From positions 372,001 through 436,000 of the forward strand of contig JAJIRX010000567.1 of NCBI GenBank assembly GCA_023853785.1: a stretch of DNA of 64,000 nucleotides. Direction: 5' to 3'. Below, piece by piece: positions 12,791-23,480 of the stretch. The notes beneath the pieces are model-generated. The model was not told the origin of the DNA, searched no databases, and worked only from the letters and a program-made list of their open reading frames with translations. Origin of the DNA: Psilocybe azurescens (lineage: Eukaryota > Basidiomycota > Agaricomycetes > Agaricales > Agrocybaceae). The position numbers were made by a program, and so were the translations under genes. How positions within the stretch are numbered: the first letter of the stretch is position 1; each line of letters opens with the position of its first letter.

Positions 12791-14047
12791 ATGCTTCCAC
12801 CTCGCGCTAGTAAGTACCCTCACAATCGAATTGATTTCAAGAACAGGATGCTCATTGCACCTCTTCTGTCCAGTGTTTTTATGGGCCTGAACGCCGTCCG
12901 AGTGCTCAGTTTGATTTCCCTCATCTTGGTGTTCGCAAGCACCATTCTGGTCATGGTCACCAACATCAAGGCCGTCAACGCCTTCCAGGCCAACAAGGGC
13001 TCAGACAACTCTACCATGCTTGACTGTGATTACATTGCGTACGTCGCTACACACCCGCTTTTAGTAGCCAATGGTTGCTAATGTTTCTTTTGTTCTTGTA
13101 GAGGAAGCACCGTCCCAAATCAGCCTGCTGGAGTCTTCTGGGCAGTCGTTGCCAGTCTTTTGATCCTCTTCCAAACTATCATCCTGTTCCGTAGGTTTCT
13201 CAATTTACGAATGAGCCCCGGCATCTGGCTGATTTCATCATTGTCTAGTTTCTGAGTGCACCTGGCCAATGAAATTCTTCGACAAATATTTCCCCGTTCT
13301 GGGCACGAACTTTGGGTTGGGACCTTTGGGCATCTTCCAAGCCTTGTACGTCCTCTTACTTCCCACACCCCTTCCCACTTCAACTGACTACCAAACAGGA
13401 TCTCCACCCAAATCCTCTCGCACCACGTCGACGACTTCACCCTTGTGTCCGCATTCTTCCTCTTCGCCATTGCATGCCTCAACATGCTCCTCGGCCTCAT
13501 CTTCCGCGAGAAGGCCAAGTCCAAGCGATCTATCACCTCCTGGCGCGCTGAAGCCAAAGGCATCCTGCCCACCACGTCGGACAACCGTCCCGTCTTCGTC
13601 AGCGCCTCGCCATACGTCGTCTCCCGCTCGTTCTCCCAGACCGAAAAGCCCGCCGCGTACCCGTACCCCTCCACGCCGGCGCCCACCCGCAGACGAACGT
13701 CATCATGGTCCACCAGGAGACCACCTCGGACGCGGAGTCGTACAAGAGCACGGAGAAGGCCGGATTTGGCTTCGGCAGACAGGGCGAGAAGGCCGCGGGC
13801 CTGCGTGGCTTTATTCTGCAGAGGCCGGAGGAGTCGCTTCCACGATATGTGACGCCGTCGCTCCCGTCGACGACGCTCTCGCGCAGCGCGTCGAGTGCGT
13901 CGGGCTCGTCGAGCTTCTATGCACCGGAACGCCCGGCCGTGCCGAGCTGCGCCTCGTCGTGCCGAGCGCGATAGCGCCGCGGACTCCGATGATGACGAGG
14001 CCCAGAGCTCGCCTCCGACGTTCAAGTCGAGCCGTACCGCTCTTTAA
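12791..14047 (+). CDS. Four-helix integral membrane protein, DUF7598-like
   Basis: Basidiomycete membrane protein of unknown function. Four hydrophobic segments: after GLNAVRV (LSLISLILVFASTILVMV), AGVFWAVVASLLILFQTIILF, GLGPLGIFQALISTQIL and FTLVSAFFLFAIACLNMLLG. Between them are the family-like stretches DYIAGSTVPNQPAG and ECTWPMKFFDKYFPVLG. Introns lie at about 13041-13101, 13191-13249 and 13347-13400. An intron beginning GTAAGT at 12810 is also likely, but its acceptor is ambiguous: 37 bp in frame, or about 65 bp with one missing T. The Ser-rich cytosolic tail changes frame near 13690 (one base short) and again near 13950 (one extra). The conserved GFGFGRQGEKAAGLRGF is in the middle frame and the tail ends ...SDDDEAQSSPPTFKSS at a TAA, 14045-14047. 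The two breaks compensate. Confidence 0.75.
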
Positions 14048-14606
14048 ACGTGTAAACGTTTAGTAGTACGTTCAATCACAGACTTCTCCGCCTGGAGCTG
14101 GAGTCATTCGATTGTGATCAGGAACTTCTCGGGACCAAAAACTTGCAATCTTTCTACGCCAACCGACCAATGGGCAACTACGAACACGGAAATCCTCCTC
14201 TTACCATGCTATCATGCACCGACTATCGTGGGCGTGGGTTTACATGCTAAAACCCGCTGCACATTCTCGGACCTTACGCTCGTTCTCGCTCTCTGCCTTT
14301 CGTCGCTTTGTATCCTTACCTACTCTTTACGACCCTCCGAGGCACCGTCGTAACATAACGCTGCTGCCTTCTTAATCCCTGCCTCTCTCGCGGGCTCAGA
14401 TGGACTTCTACTTCTACTCTCCCCCCTGTATTCATTAATTCTCGATCCACAAAAGACTCTCTCTCTACTCATCTCACTGTCTTGTGCTATCTAATGTAGT
14501 TAGTTATCGGTATCTTACCTTCCACCTGTTGTAGCAATAGTGAAATTTGATTTGGTTTTTTGACTGTTTGAAAAAAAATCTTTGGAAAGATTTTGGGTGT
14601 GCGGTT
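14048..14606. other. 3' flank, no gene
   Basis: Downstream region of the four-helix protein gene; CT-rich around 14270-14480, leading into the dispersed repeat. Confidence 0.4.
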
Positions 14607-15200
14607 GGATTTGGACTTGGACTTGCGAGGCGGGGCGGTGAAGGTGCAAGTTGGACTGACGTTGGAAGGGACGGGACGTCCCTCCACTTCAAGCTTCAAT
14701 AGGTCCTACATAGGGCGAGGCGAGTAGGGAAGGAATCGGAGCTACGCCATGATGATGATGGCGATAATGAAAGCTAACTTGAGGGCTTCTCTTCTATGAC
14801 GGAGAAGTTAGAACTCAAATACGACCTCTGTTTCGGGGCAGGGCATGAAGGGAAGGGAAGGGAAGGGAAGGGAAGGGAAAAACCTGCGGCGTCCAGACTG
14901 CAGAGCGATTCTGACCTTTCTGCTAGGAAAGCCACGCGAAAATAGCACGCTTTGGCAGGAATTTGGTCGAGAAAAGAGGGAATTCGGGGTGAATTATTAT
15001 CCTTCGGGTGTTTCGTCGGAAAATCCGCCTTGCAATAATGAGAGTCAGACAAGTCAATGAACATCTATAGCTCGAAATTTTGAGTAGTATATAGTTTTGT
15101 ATAGTGAGGCCATACATAAGTGATGAAGAAGTAAGGCAAATACAAAAATTGAAAGAGGAAGGCAAACATTTTGTGTGGAGTGGGATCAAGATCGACCGCA
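14607..15200. repeat. Dispersed repeat, copy A
   Basis: Shares long matching blocks with 25270-25860: the GACTTGGACTTGGACTTG start, GGGACGGGACGTCCCT, TACATAGGGCGAGGCGAGTAG, CTTCTCTTCTATGACGGAGA, and TATCCTTCGGGTGTTTCGTC. A (GGGAA)n microsatellite inside it at about 14848-14878 is expanded relative to copy C. Its right part (about 15060-15180) also matches copy B near 20190. No long ORF or transposase motif, so probably a non-autonomous element or a decayed one. Confidence 0.75.
14848..14880. repeat. (GGGAA)n microsatellite in dispersed repeat A
   Basis: AAGGGAAGGGAAGGGAAGGG run of about 33 bp; the equivalent position of copy C (about 25510-25535) is shorter and interrupted. Confidence 0.85.
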
Positions 15201-16264
15201 AGAGCTTGATCCCGAGCTGGATAAGCCCCTGAATCCTTCAACAGTACATGATCACCTGTAGTTGACGCGTTCAACTTCAAGGGGGTTGCCTGGACAATTG
15301 AGCTAGAAACCAGAGTGGCTCTGGATGTCTGCTCAGAGGTAGCATTTGCCGCACGGAAGGCCTTTATAGGAGACGCCTTTCTAGGGTGAGATTTTGATGT
15401 CCTGTTCTTCAACAATTGAGTCTTGAACCCTTCCATGATGGTATTTTGTATGGGTATTGATTTGCTCGACTCTTTTGATGTAGACGTTGTGCGTTGCATC
15501 GTCTCTGGGCCATTTCTGGCTTTGGTGCGGTACACAACATTGATTTTGGCAGTAATGAATGGATTAGGCTTGTATAAGATGGTTTCTTTTCTGGTAGACA
15601 GATCTATGCTGTTCAAGTCATCGACGGTATTAGAAACAATTTGGTTAGGCTGATTGTCGTAGCAGTCAGAATCAGAGTCAGAATCATAGCGGGGATTTGC
15701 ACGAAATCAAAGATCCAGTCACTATCATGCGAGCTCGTATTGACCATCGAGGATTCACCAGAGGTCAGTATGTTGAGCAGGGGATTGGAACAAAGCAAAT
15801 GTAGGTTGTTGTCAACAAGAGTAACGACAAAATCAAGTTGTGCGATTAACCGAGCGGAAGATGAAATTTGTGGCTATTCCCAGTCGTGGTTAAAACGGAA
15901 GTTTCAAGACTCCCCCTCCTGATACTTGCATTCTAAATATTAGACGTCCCCGAGAGATCTTCTAGATCATACCGTTGTCTTCTTTTCCTTCTGCCCACTT
16001 TACTCTTTTTATCTGCTCCACTTTTAAGCTGCCACTACTGTGGCCCGGGCATGTTGTTTTTGGGTGTAATTCTTGCTCATCAACTCCAGCCCGTGATTGC
16101 AAAAGCCGACTTCTTACAAGAGAAGCGATGGCTTTCCTGCAAATCTTTATTATATCATGTTCTGTCGGGACGGTGGAGTCTCCAGAACTTATGGCGGTCC
16201 GGAAAGACGTCTTGTGATCCAAAAGAGTAGTGTTCTCTGAGCAGATGTTGGAGTATAAATGCAA
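15201..16264 (-). CDS. Doubtful hypothetical gene, minus strand
   Basis: Low-confidence candidate. An open stretch 16264-15962 (starting with ATG and containing AGVDEQELHPKTTC) could be spliced by a GTATGA...AATAG intron to about 15875. From there the frame reads through DNNLHLLCSNPLLNILTS to 15705, shifts by one base at a short T run, and continues as DSDSDSDCYDNQ and a Ser/Thr/Lys-rich region into the dispersed repeat. The phases of the first splice do not match without a further correction. No homologue is recognised. Composition (acidic-Ser runs, basic Ser/Thr tail) is compatible with a decayed fungal hypothetical protein. The start overlaps the carboxylesterase promoter on the other strand. 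Confidence 0.25.
16254..16260 (+). promoter_or_regulatory. TATA box of the carboxylesterase gene
   Basis: TATAAAT 57 bp before the ATG at 16317, followed by the CT-rich stretch CGTCTTTCATCACA, a common fungal core-promoter layout. Confidence 0.5.
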
Positions 16265-16316
16265 AGCTTGAATTGGTGTTCATTCGTCTTTCATCACATT
16301 GTAGTGTCTGCGCACA

Positions 16317-18659
16317 ATGTCCTATATACTCTTGGTAACATCTATTCTCATTCTCTTACAAGTGGTCTTTGCGGCACCCCTCACTTCCAATCTTGGACCC
16401 GTCATCGATCTTGGATATGCTGCATTTGCTGGCAATAGTACTTCGCCAGCAGGAATCACCAATAGTCCCGTTACGTTTTTGGAAATATTCCCTATGCTCA
16501 ACCTCCTTTGGGTAATCTTCGATTCCGAGCTCCCCAGCCGCTTAACGAGAACGGCAAGGCGCAAACAGTTACAGATGCCAGGAATTGGGGTCCTGCGTGT
16601 ATCCAACAACCTGCAGTGGTAGGAATAGGTTCTGAAGGTAATATCTGTATATTGATCGCAGTAAAAAATTCTCTGACCTATCATTTGTGTAGATTGCTTA
16701 ACCTTAAACGTCTGGAAGCCTACAAACGCAACAGAAGGGGCCAAACTACCCGTGATTGTATACATTCATGTATGCAAATTTTTATCCCTTGAAAAGATAA
16801 ATTTCTAAGCAACATTCTGATGATTTCAGGGGGTGGATTTTTCGCTGGGGTATGGCTGCTATCTGCCATATCATCCATCTATATTCACGCACACTGGATA
16901 GACACCGCAAGGATTTCCCCTGTATGACTGGGTCGCCCAACATCCTGGCGGCATTGTAGGCGCTTCTATAACTTACCGATTAGGCTTTCTTGGATTCCTT
17001 GGAGGCCCCCAAGTAGCTACGGATGGTGCATTGAATGCCGGGCTTCTTGACCAGCGAGCTGGATTGGAATGGGTACAACGTCACATTTCGAAATTTGGCG
17101 GAGATCCGAATGAAGTCACAATCATCGGGGAAAGTGCCGGAGGTGCCAGTGTCATTATGCAAGTCGTTGCCTATGGAGGTTTTTTTTTTTTGCTAAAATG
17201 AACTAATGTGATTGAGAGTTTAATATACTACGAACACAGGCTCCAAGCCCGCGCCTTTCAAACGGGCAGTTGCACAATCTATTGGGTTTGGCCCATTAAG
17301 AAATGAGAGTGAAGTGGAGCTTGATTTCAGTGAGTAACCAGTCGGTTTATTTGATTTGACTTGGGAAATGACTGACGAGAACCAAAAGATATGGCCACTT
17401 CCATCATTGGATGTCCCGCCTTGGACAAAACAACTATGCCTTGTCTAAGGCAAGCATCCGTAGGTAAGCCTGACGCTCACTTGAGAAGGACTCGTGTATG
17501 CTGAGGCCAAAGAATAGGTGCCATTGTGAGCGCGATAAATCGTATACCAAATGTAATATCTCCCGTCGTCGAAGGCCCAAATGGGTTCCTTCCCGACCTT
17601 CCTTCCCGACTGATCACATCCGGCAAATTCAGCACCGTCGACTTTTTAGGGAGGTCACTGTACTGGAGATGGTAACACATTCGCAGGAGGAACGCCTGAA
17701 CAGTTTAAGACCGAAGATGATATACGCAATATCGTATTCGCGAGAATGCCTGGAGTGGTTCGTCATGCTTTACCGCTGTATAAACGAGATACTGATCGTT
17801 GGCATCATCCGAGAAGTCTAATGATACGATAACACAAGCCCTGGCTCTATATCCGTCTCCAGGAACCCCAGGAAGTACATTCTCTACGCAGTATGAGCGT
17901 GCGACGGCTATAGCCGGAGATGTCGTCTTTACTTGCATGTATGAAATTCTTCCCTTCCATGATGGGCACCACTTATGTCTTTTAGGGACTGGTTATTTGC
18001 AGAGAAATCTCTAGAAAGAGGTGTAAAGAATGTATTTGCTTTCAGGTAATCACTCTTTCTTTTGGAATACCAGCGTGCTTACATCCGATGCAGTTGGAAC
18101 GCCCCTGACACCGTACTTTACAACGCGAACCCTTACTTGGGAGCGATGCACACATCCGACCTCTATTACCTATTCGACGGTAGGTTTAGTTAACCTATCA
18201 TTCTTGATTAGGATCTCACAAACTATACCATCCAGGAACCAAGTAAGTTTCTTTTCGTCCCAAATTTTTTTTTGTCCTCACAGCAAGCAGTCGTGTTGGA
18301 AATGCTGGTAATACGTTCAGAGCATTCAATACGGTAAGCAAAATATATTTTCTGGTCTATCTTCAATACCTCTGACTGATCGCTGTCTTCGCTAGAGTGA
18401 GGCAGCATTGTCAAAAGAGGCCATTGCCTACTGGACGTCGTTTATCGCCAATGGAGATCCTACAGTCAACAAGAAGGCCACCTCACCTGTTTGGAGCAAG
18501 TTTGCTACTGGAACAGACTCAGACACTCGTTCCCGCTTGCGTCTGGCTCGTGGTGGAGATTCTAAAACCGCTTCGGTTATGGAAGGGATAACATCTGCAC
18601 AAATGGAACGATGCGAATTCTGGATGAGTGACGCTGTCGTCGCACAAACTCGGGTGTAA
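16317..18659 (+). CDS. Secreted type-B carboxylesterase/lipase, three single-base frame breaks
   Basis: Secreted ester hydrolase of the cholinesterase/carboxylesterase B family. It opens with a signal peptide (SYILLVTSILILLQVVFAAP). Family landmarks in order: NIPYAQPPLGNLRFRAP, EDCLTLNVW, the oxyanion GGGFF, YRLGFLGFLG, the nucleophile elbow GESAGG, GHCTGDGNTFAGG, the His region GAMHTSDLYYLF, and a conserved C-terminus CEFWMSDAVVAQTRV. At least nine introns of 32-65 bp fit in frame, e.g. MPGV/SNDTI at about 17753-17811. Three corrections are required: one T missing at 16476-16480, one G missing at the exon start 16829-16833 (or at the donor before it), and one G extra at 17649-17651. All catalytic regions survive, so these are either recent mutations in a pseudogene or base-call errors. 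Confidence 0.85.
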
Positions 18660-18986
18660 TTAAAGTCCTTTATGTTCACGTATACTTAGCTTTATAAAAC
18701 AACTTGCGTTATTACCGTCTTCGCAGCTACTGTATGGTACGACCTCCTCGAGCTGTCCCCAAACGTAGCAGAATAAACACAGCCTGCATCAGCTTCCATA
18801 AAATGCACGCTCCTTATCAGAAGGTTCACGCCAAAATACATGAAAGTGAATTTGACCATAATTCTGATGTTAAACAGCATTTATAGTGCATGAGAAAGAA
18901 GGAAAGACACTACCATGGTACACTATAATAACGTTTTGACTCTCAGAAATTAAATCAACTTCGAAGGGCATAGAATTTGAAGACCG
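18660..18986. other. Short intergenic region
   Basis: Between the stop codons of the convergent carboxylesterase and P450 fragment. No feature seen. Confidence 0.5.
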
Positions 18987-20040
18987 TTATTCTATCTCCG
19001 TACGGATGAGAGCTTCTGCTCTCTTGTCGCACAGCTCAATTTTGCACTTGAATGGCAAAGGTTGGCTTGTCGGATCATTAGAGCAGTACCAGTTAACCCA
19101 GGTTGATGGCTTACAAGGTTACGGAAGGGCGATATTCAGCCGTAGGTTTGATTTCGTTTCCGTTTTCATCTACGGCCCGAGAAATCTTAAAGGCCGATAA
19201 AATAGACGCAGCCACGATCCATTGCAGGCTCTGACCGATGTGGGCCCAAGGGCAGATTCTAAATAATTCCCGTTTATATCTGAAAGTCTGAAGTTTACAG
19301 ATCGCTCACCGACGTCCGAACCAGAATGCAAGTGTTGCAGGATCACGTACTGACATCCATTCTTGAGGAAATGTTCAGGATTAAATACGTCTGGGTTTGG
19401 GTATATGTTCTCGTCGTGAAGCATAGCCCTATTTCAAACGTTTATGTCTCTTGAGCTTTGAAAAAGAATGGACTGAGGCATATGCACCATACGTTCGCGA
19501 TTACAATGGAATGTTCGGGGATGTGATATCCTTTATATTCGTCGCCTTTCTCTAAGAAGTGCAGAATAGCTAACGGGTTACGTTAATCAGAAGTGTATAA
19601 GAAGATGTAGAAGAAAGGGCCGGCCTAAGGGACCCGCAGGTCGCTATCTACAAAGATAGAGTGTTAGAGGATGAAAGCATGTTTGATGGCTTAAGCCGTA
19701 CCTGTGGACCTCTTTCAAAAGTGCGTCGAGATATAGCAAATGCGATTGATCGCTAAATTCTGGAAGTCGACCTTGGCCCACGATTTGGTGAAGTTCTTCC
19801 TGGGATTTGGACTGGGCCTCAGGAAAGCAGAGCATTGCCAGGATGAAGGTGTGTAAAGTCGCATTTAAGGTATTGGAGCCACCTAGATTCAGTGTACATT
19901 CTTCGTCAGTTGACGACGAAAGCTGTATAACGGACAAACCAATAAAAACTATACGTCCTCTAAAGTTCTAGAACAAAAGAAGGTTGTGCCATTCTATCCA
20001 TCTGAATAGAAATTCGAAATAATTCCAATCGTCTAACAAA
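18987..20040 (-). pseudogene. Cytochrome P450, 5'-truncated fragment
   Basis: C-terminal half of a fungal microsomal-type P450 on minus. Recognisable pieces in order: MAQPSFVLEL near 20010, the I-helix equivalent GGSNTLNATLHTFILAML (normally AGTDT-like), the K-helix EVHRY, GDEYKGYHIPEHSIVIANVW, NIYPNPDVFNPEHFL, LAFWFGRR and, after a GTGAGC...TTTAG intron, ICPWAHIGQSL. The heme loop ends Cys-Pro-Trp where the family has Cys-Pro-Gly. It finishes with PLPFKCKIELCDKRAEAL and a stop at 18987-18989. Stops interrupt the reading at about 20000, and the PERF-to-K-helix segment around 19560-19640 is poorly alignable. The entire N-terminal half, including the membrane anchor, is absent; the match fades at about 20040, just before dispersed repeat copy B. 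Confidence 0.75.
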
Positions 20041-20149
20041 AACTCATAATTGATTTGTGTGTATTCCACGAAACCTAGATGCCAGCTCTTGTCATTGTAG
20101 TCTAGTCCTCGTGAAGGCTACAGCAGACAAGATGTACGACAAAATAGTA

Positions 20150-20445
20150 GTTAAAAAGGGACTGCCTCCACGATCATCGAAATTTCGAGTAGCGCATAGT
20201 CCTTACATAAGTGATGAAGAAGTGAGGCAAATACAAAAGTTTGTATCAATTGGAAAGAGAGTTGTTGATTGGAGTCGGACATTGGACCGTGATTTTCGCA
20301 CTGAGGTACCCCTCTTTCGGGAACGACAACAAACGACAACAGAAAAACAGCCAAGTTCCAAGGTTCGAGACTCAGATAGACAGACTCAGATAGACAGACT
20401 CAGACTCACAGCAGCCTGGCTTTACTTACCTATAGACTTTAGGTT
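20150..20445. repeat. Dispersed repeat, copy B (right part only)
   Basis: Matches the right part of copy C: GTATCAATTGGAAAGAGAGT, GGACCGTGATTTTCGCACT, GAGGTACCCCTCTTTCGGGA and AGACAGACTCAGACTCACAG. The AGATAGACAGACTC unit is duplicated here. It abuts the left edge of the NACHT copy 2 inverted-repeat arm. Confidence 0.75.
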
Positions 20446-23400
20446 TCTGGACGGTGTCTTTATACACATTTGCATAGGCGCGGACAGCAGAGTTCTGGCA
20501 TGTCAAGTGAGTGCACCAAGTAATGGCACCGGGATAACAATGACGTGAATAGAGCAGTATTCATTATCAGAGGTGCCATGAGAAGTTTCAAGGAGGAGTA
20601 AAGTATGTTGAGCATCCTTGGGTACCTTGTTTCTAACGGTTGCTAACAATCTCGAATACAAGGATTAAACCCACCTAGTATTCTACCATATCTATTGCTA
20701 CAAACAGATATAGCTCATAAACACTCTTATCATTAGGTCACATCCCTGGACGAGGCGATGTACATTGACAGCGGCGTCGCAACAAGTTATAAAAAGCGAC
20801 AATACATGCTGAACATCCTTGGCAGCCTTGTTCCCGAAGATTATTAACACACTCGAATACAAGGAACAACCCGTCTATGCGTTGTTCTTCGTGATTACGG
20901 CTTCCGTCATTTCCATTACGACGGATGAATATAGTTCACATGGTCTTTGAATATGCTGTCACTTTCTAACATTCGCCAGTTGTACATAGGTTTCATGGAA
21001 AGGTACGCGACAAAAATGGCCCACTGACAGTGAGAGAATGTGGTACATTGGACGGTAGGTTCGACATATTTATACCTGACTCTTATTCTTCATCGATGTA
21101 CTGTTTATACCCTCTATACAGAGGTATCTTCTACAACTGTTGATTATTACACAGATATGGAAATCGGTGAGTGGGCAATTTAATTACCGCGATGGGCATG
21201 AAATGACTGAACTGTTGCACAGCAGCAGCAGCAGCTATGGCTGGAGTACAGCCTGTACAGGACACCTACCAGACGGGTAACATCAGCATGTATTCGACTC
21301 CGAGGAACATCTCGATCAGCGGAGGCACCCATACCTTGGTCAATGGATCGAGTTACACTCTCCACAATGTGACCACTGACCGACAATGTATGTTGAGCAA
21401 AGTAATGGCAACATCCTACGGCCGCTAATCTAACATTTTCGATTGCACGCAGGGATCAAAGATCTACAAAATCATACCGCGCCTGGTGCGTTTCACAACT
21501 CCGGAGAGCGATACGATGCTCCCAAGTGTCACCCGGACACGCGAGTGGCAGTGATCAAGGACATAATGGACTGGGTGCGGGACCGTAACCGTGTCGAGCA
21601 GTTCCTATGGATATATGGCCCAGCAGGATCTGGGAAATCCAGTATAGCGCAAACTATCGCGGAATTGTGCGAGGCAGAAGGAATTCTAGCGTCGGATTAC
21701 TTTTTCTCGCGGACAGCTCCAGGGCGGAATAGAGAAACCAATCTGATCGCTACTCTTGCATGCCAACTCATTACAACAATCCCTCGCATATGCGTTTATA
21801 TGGAAGCTGCAATTAACCGTGACCCACTTATATTCTCGCGCTCTCTTTCTTTACAACTCGATTCATTAATCTTGGATCCACTCAACCAACTTGTGGCTTC
21901 GAGTCATGGAAGTCCATCTCAGGAGAAACCTTATCCATTCCTCGTTATCATCGATGGACTAGATGAATGTGGAAAGCCCGAATCGCAGCGTTACATCCTC
22001 TCGTCGATTTATTCAGCCTTGCAAAAATCTGCAGCTCAGCTTGTCTTCATCATCGCTAGTCGGCCTGAGCAGGTCATCAGGGATACATTCAACGGGGACC
22101 TACACTCACGCACCCGCAGTCTCGTACTGGACGACAAATATCTGCCACACGATGACATCTGGGTTTGTCTGGAATCTAAATTTTTGGAAATCCGCCAGAA
22201 GCATCCATTAGCGAAATACCTACCCTCGGACTGGCCCTCCTCCTCTGATATCAGTTATCTTGTCTCCAAAGCGTCTGGACAGTTTATCTATGTGTCCACT
22301 GTAATGAAATTTATCGAGTCTCCTCGAGATCGGCCGACGGACCGTTTAAAAATCATACGAAACGCGTCTCCTCCTGGGAACAATGTCCCATTCGCCGAGT
22401 TGGACGAACTATACAAACTTATTCTAGGTTCCATTGAGCCGTCGAAGCTGGAGCAAGTTTTGGATATTTTTGCCTTGATCTTGACAAGCGCGGAGCTTGA
22501 CAACACTTTTTGCTCTTACATGGGATGGAAATCGTAGAGGAATTTCTGGGCTGTCAGGACGGGGATCTCACTCTACTGCTATCGGACTTGCATTCCGTTG
22601 TATATATTAGAAATTCTGGACAGTTGAGCCTTTTCCATGCATCTTTGGGCGACTTTTTCCGAGACAGAAATCGATCAGGCGACTACTTCATTGATATGGG
22701 AGCTTACGCCATAAAATTGATAAAAATTTGTGCTGGCCATATTGTGCGCACTCTAGAAGCGCGAAGTACGATTTTCTTCATTATCTACTCCAAGTCCCAG
22801 CTGACCGTGTCACTAGAGATATCACCGAAAATTCATGTGGTGGACTCTCGTGGTTTCTTCTTTGCTTCTAAGGCATTTGTACAGTTATTCACCTTAGCCA
22901 ACCACGACGAGACGCTGCTCCGTGAACTATCCTTCTTTCCCATAGATTTATTCATCATTTCTGCGTATCCCACATTCGAGATGTACGAATACTTTCCACT
23001 GCTTCTTGAGTGGATCCACGACCAGGTCAGAGATCTCTTATTTAATCAATACAGACGATTTTATCATTTCTGTAGGACATCGAACTCCACGGGGTATATA
23101 ATGCCCACTACAATAAATTTCTAAGGCAGAGAGTCTTACGATGGACAGACGAAAATCGTGGTTCTCCCGCCCAGTACTCTGTTCTTACAGCTTTGACCTT
23201 GAAAGTCAAGCACGATAGTGAATCAGTTGTTTCTTTCTTTCTAAGAAAGCTACACGACGCAGAACCATGGGGATATATGATTCCATACCGCCTTGCACTA
23301 CGGGACGATTTTTTCTCGAATTCTGGGGCCAATACTGATCTTTCCGGAACAGAGGACTGCATACGCAGACTCATAAAGATCGCCTCCGAGCCGGACGAAT

Positions 23401-23480
23401 CTGGTCGCCGCTGGGTCGATACATCAAAATATGTCCAGCTTGCAAAGCTACTTTTTGAGATGTATAAACTGATGTGAGTG
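20440..23480 (+). repeat. Right arm of imperfect inverted repeat (NACHT duplication)
   Basis: Inverted counterpart of 1-2935. Homology covers the upstream flank, which has two tandemly related units at about 20600-20665 and 20788-20855 (TTGAGCATCCTTGG / CTGAACATCCTTGG followed by CTCGAATACAAGGA), then the start codon, all exons and introns to at least the stretch with CTTTGACCTTGAAAGTCAAG (about 23190). Confidence 0.85.

Noticed and set aside
13120..14025. A 301-codon minus-strand frame rich in Arg
   Set aside because: Antisense of the four-helix membrane protein gene; composition effect of GC-rich sequence, no motifs.
17753..17811. An apparent fourth frame break in the carboxylesterase
   Set aside because: Explained by a 59-bp GTTCGT...GAGAAG intron that joins MPGV to SNDTI in phase.
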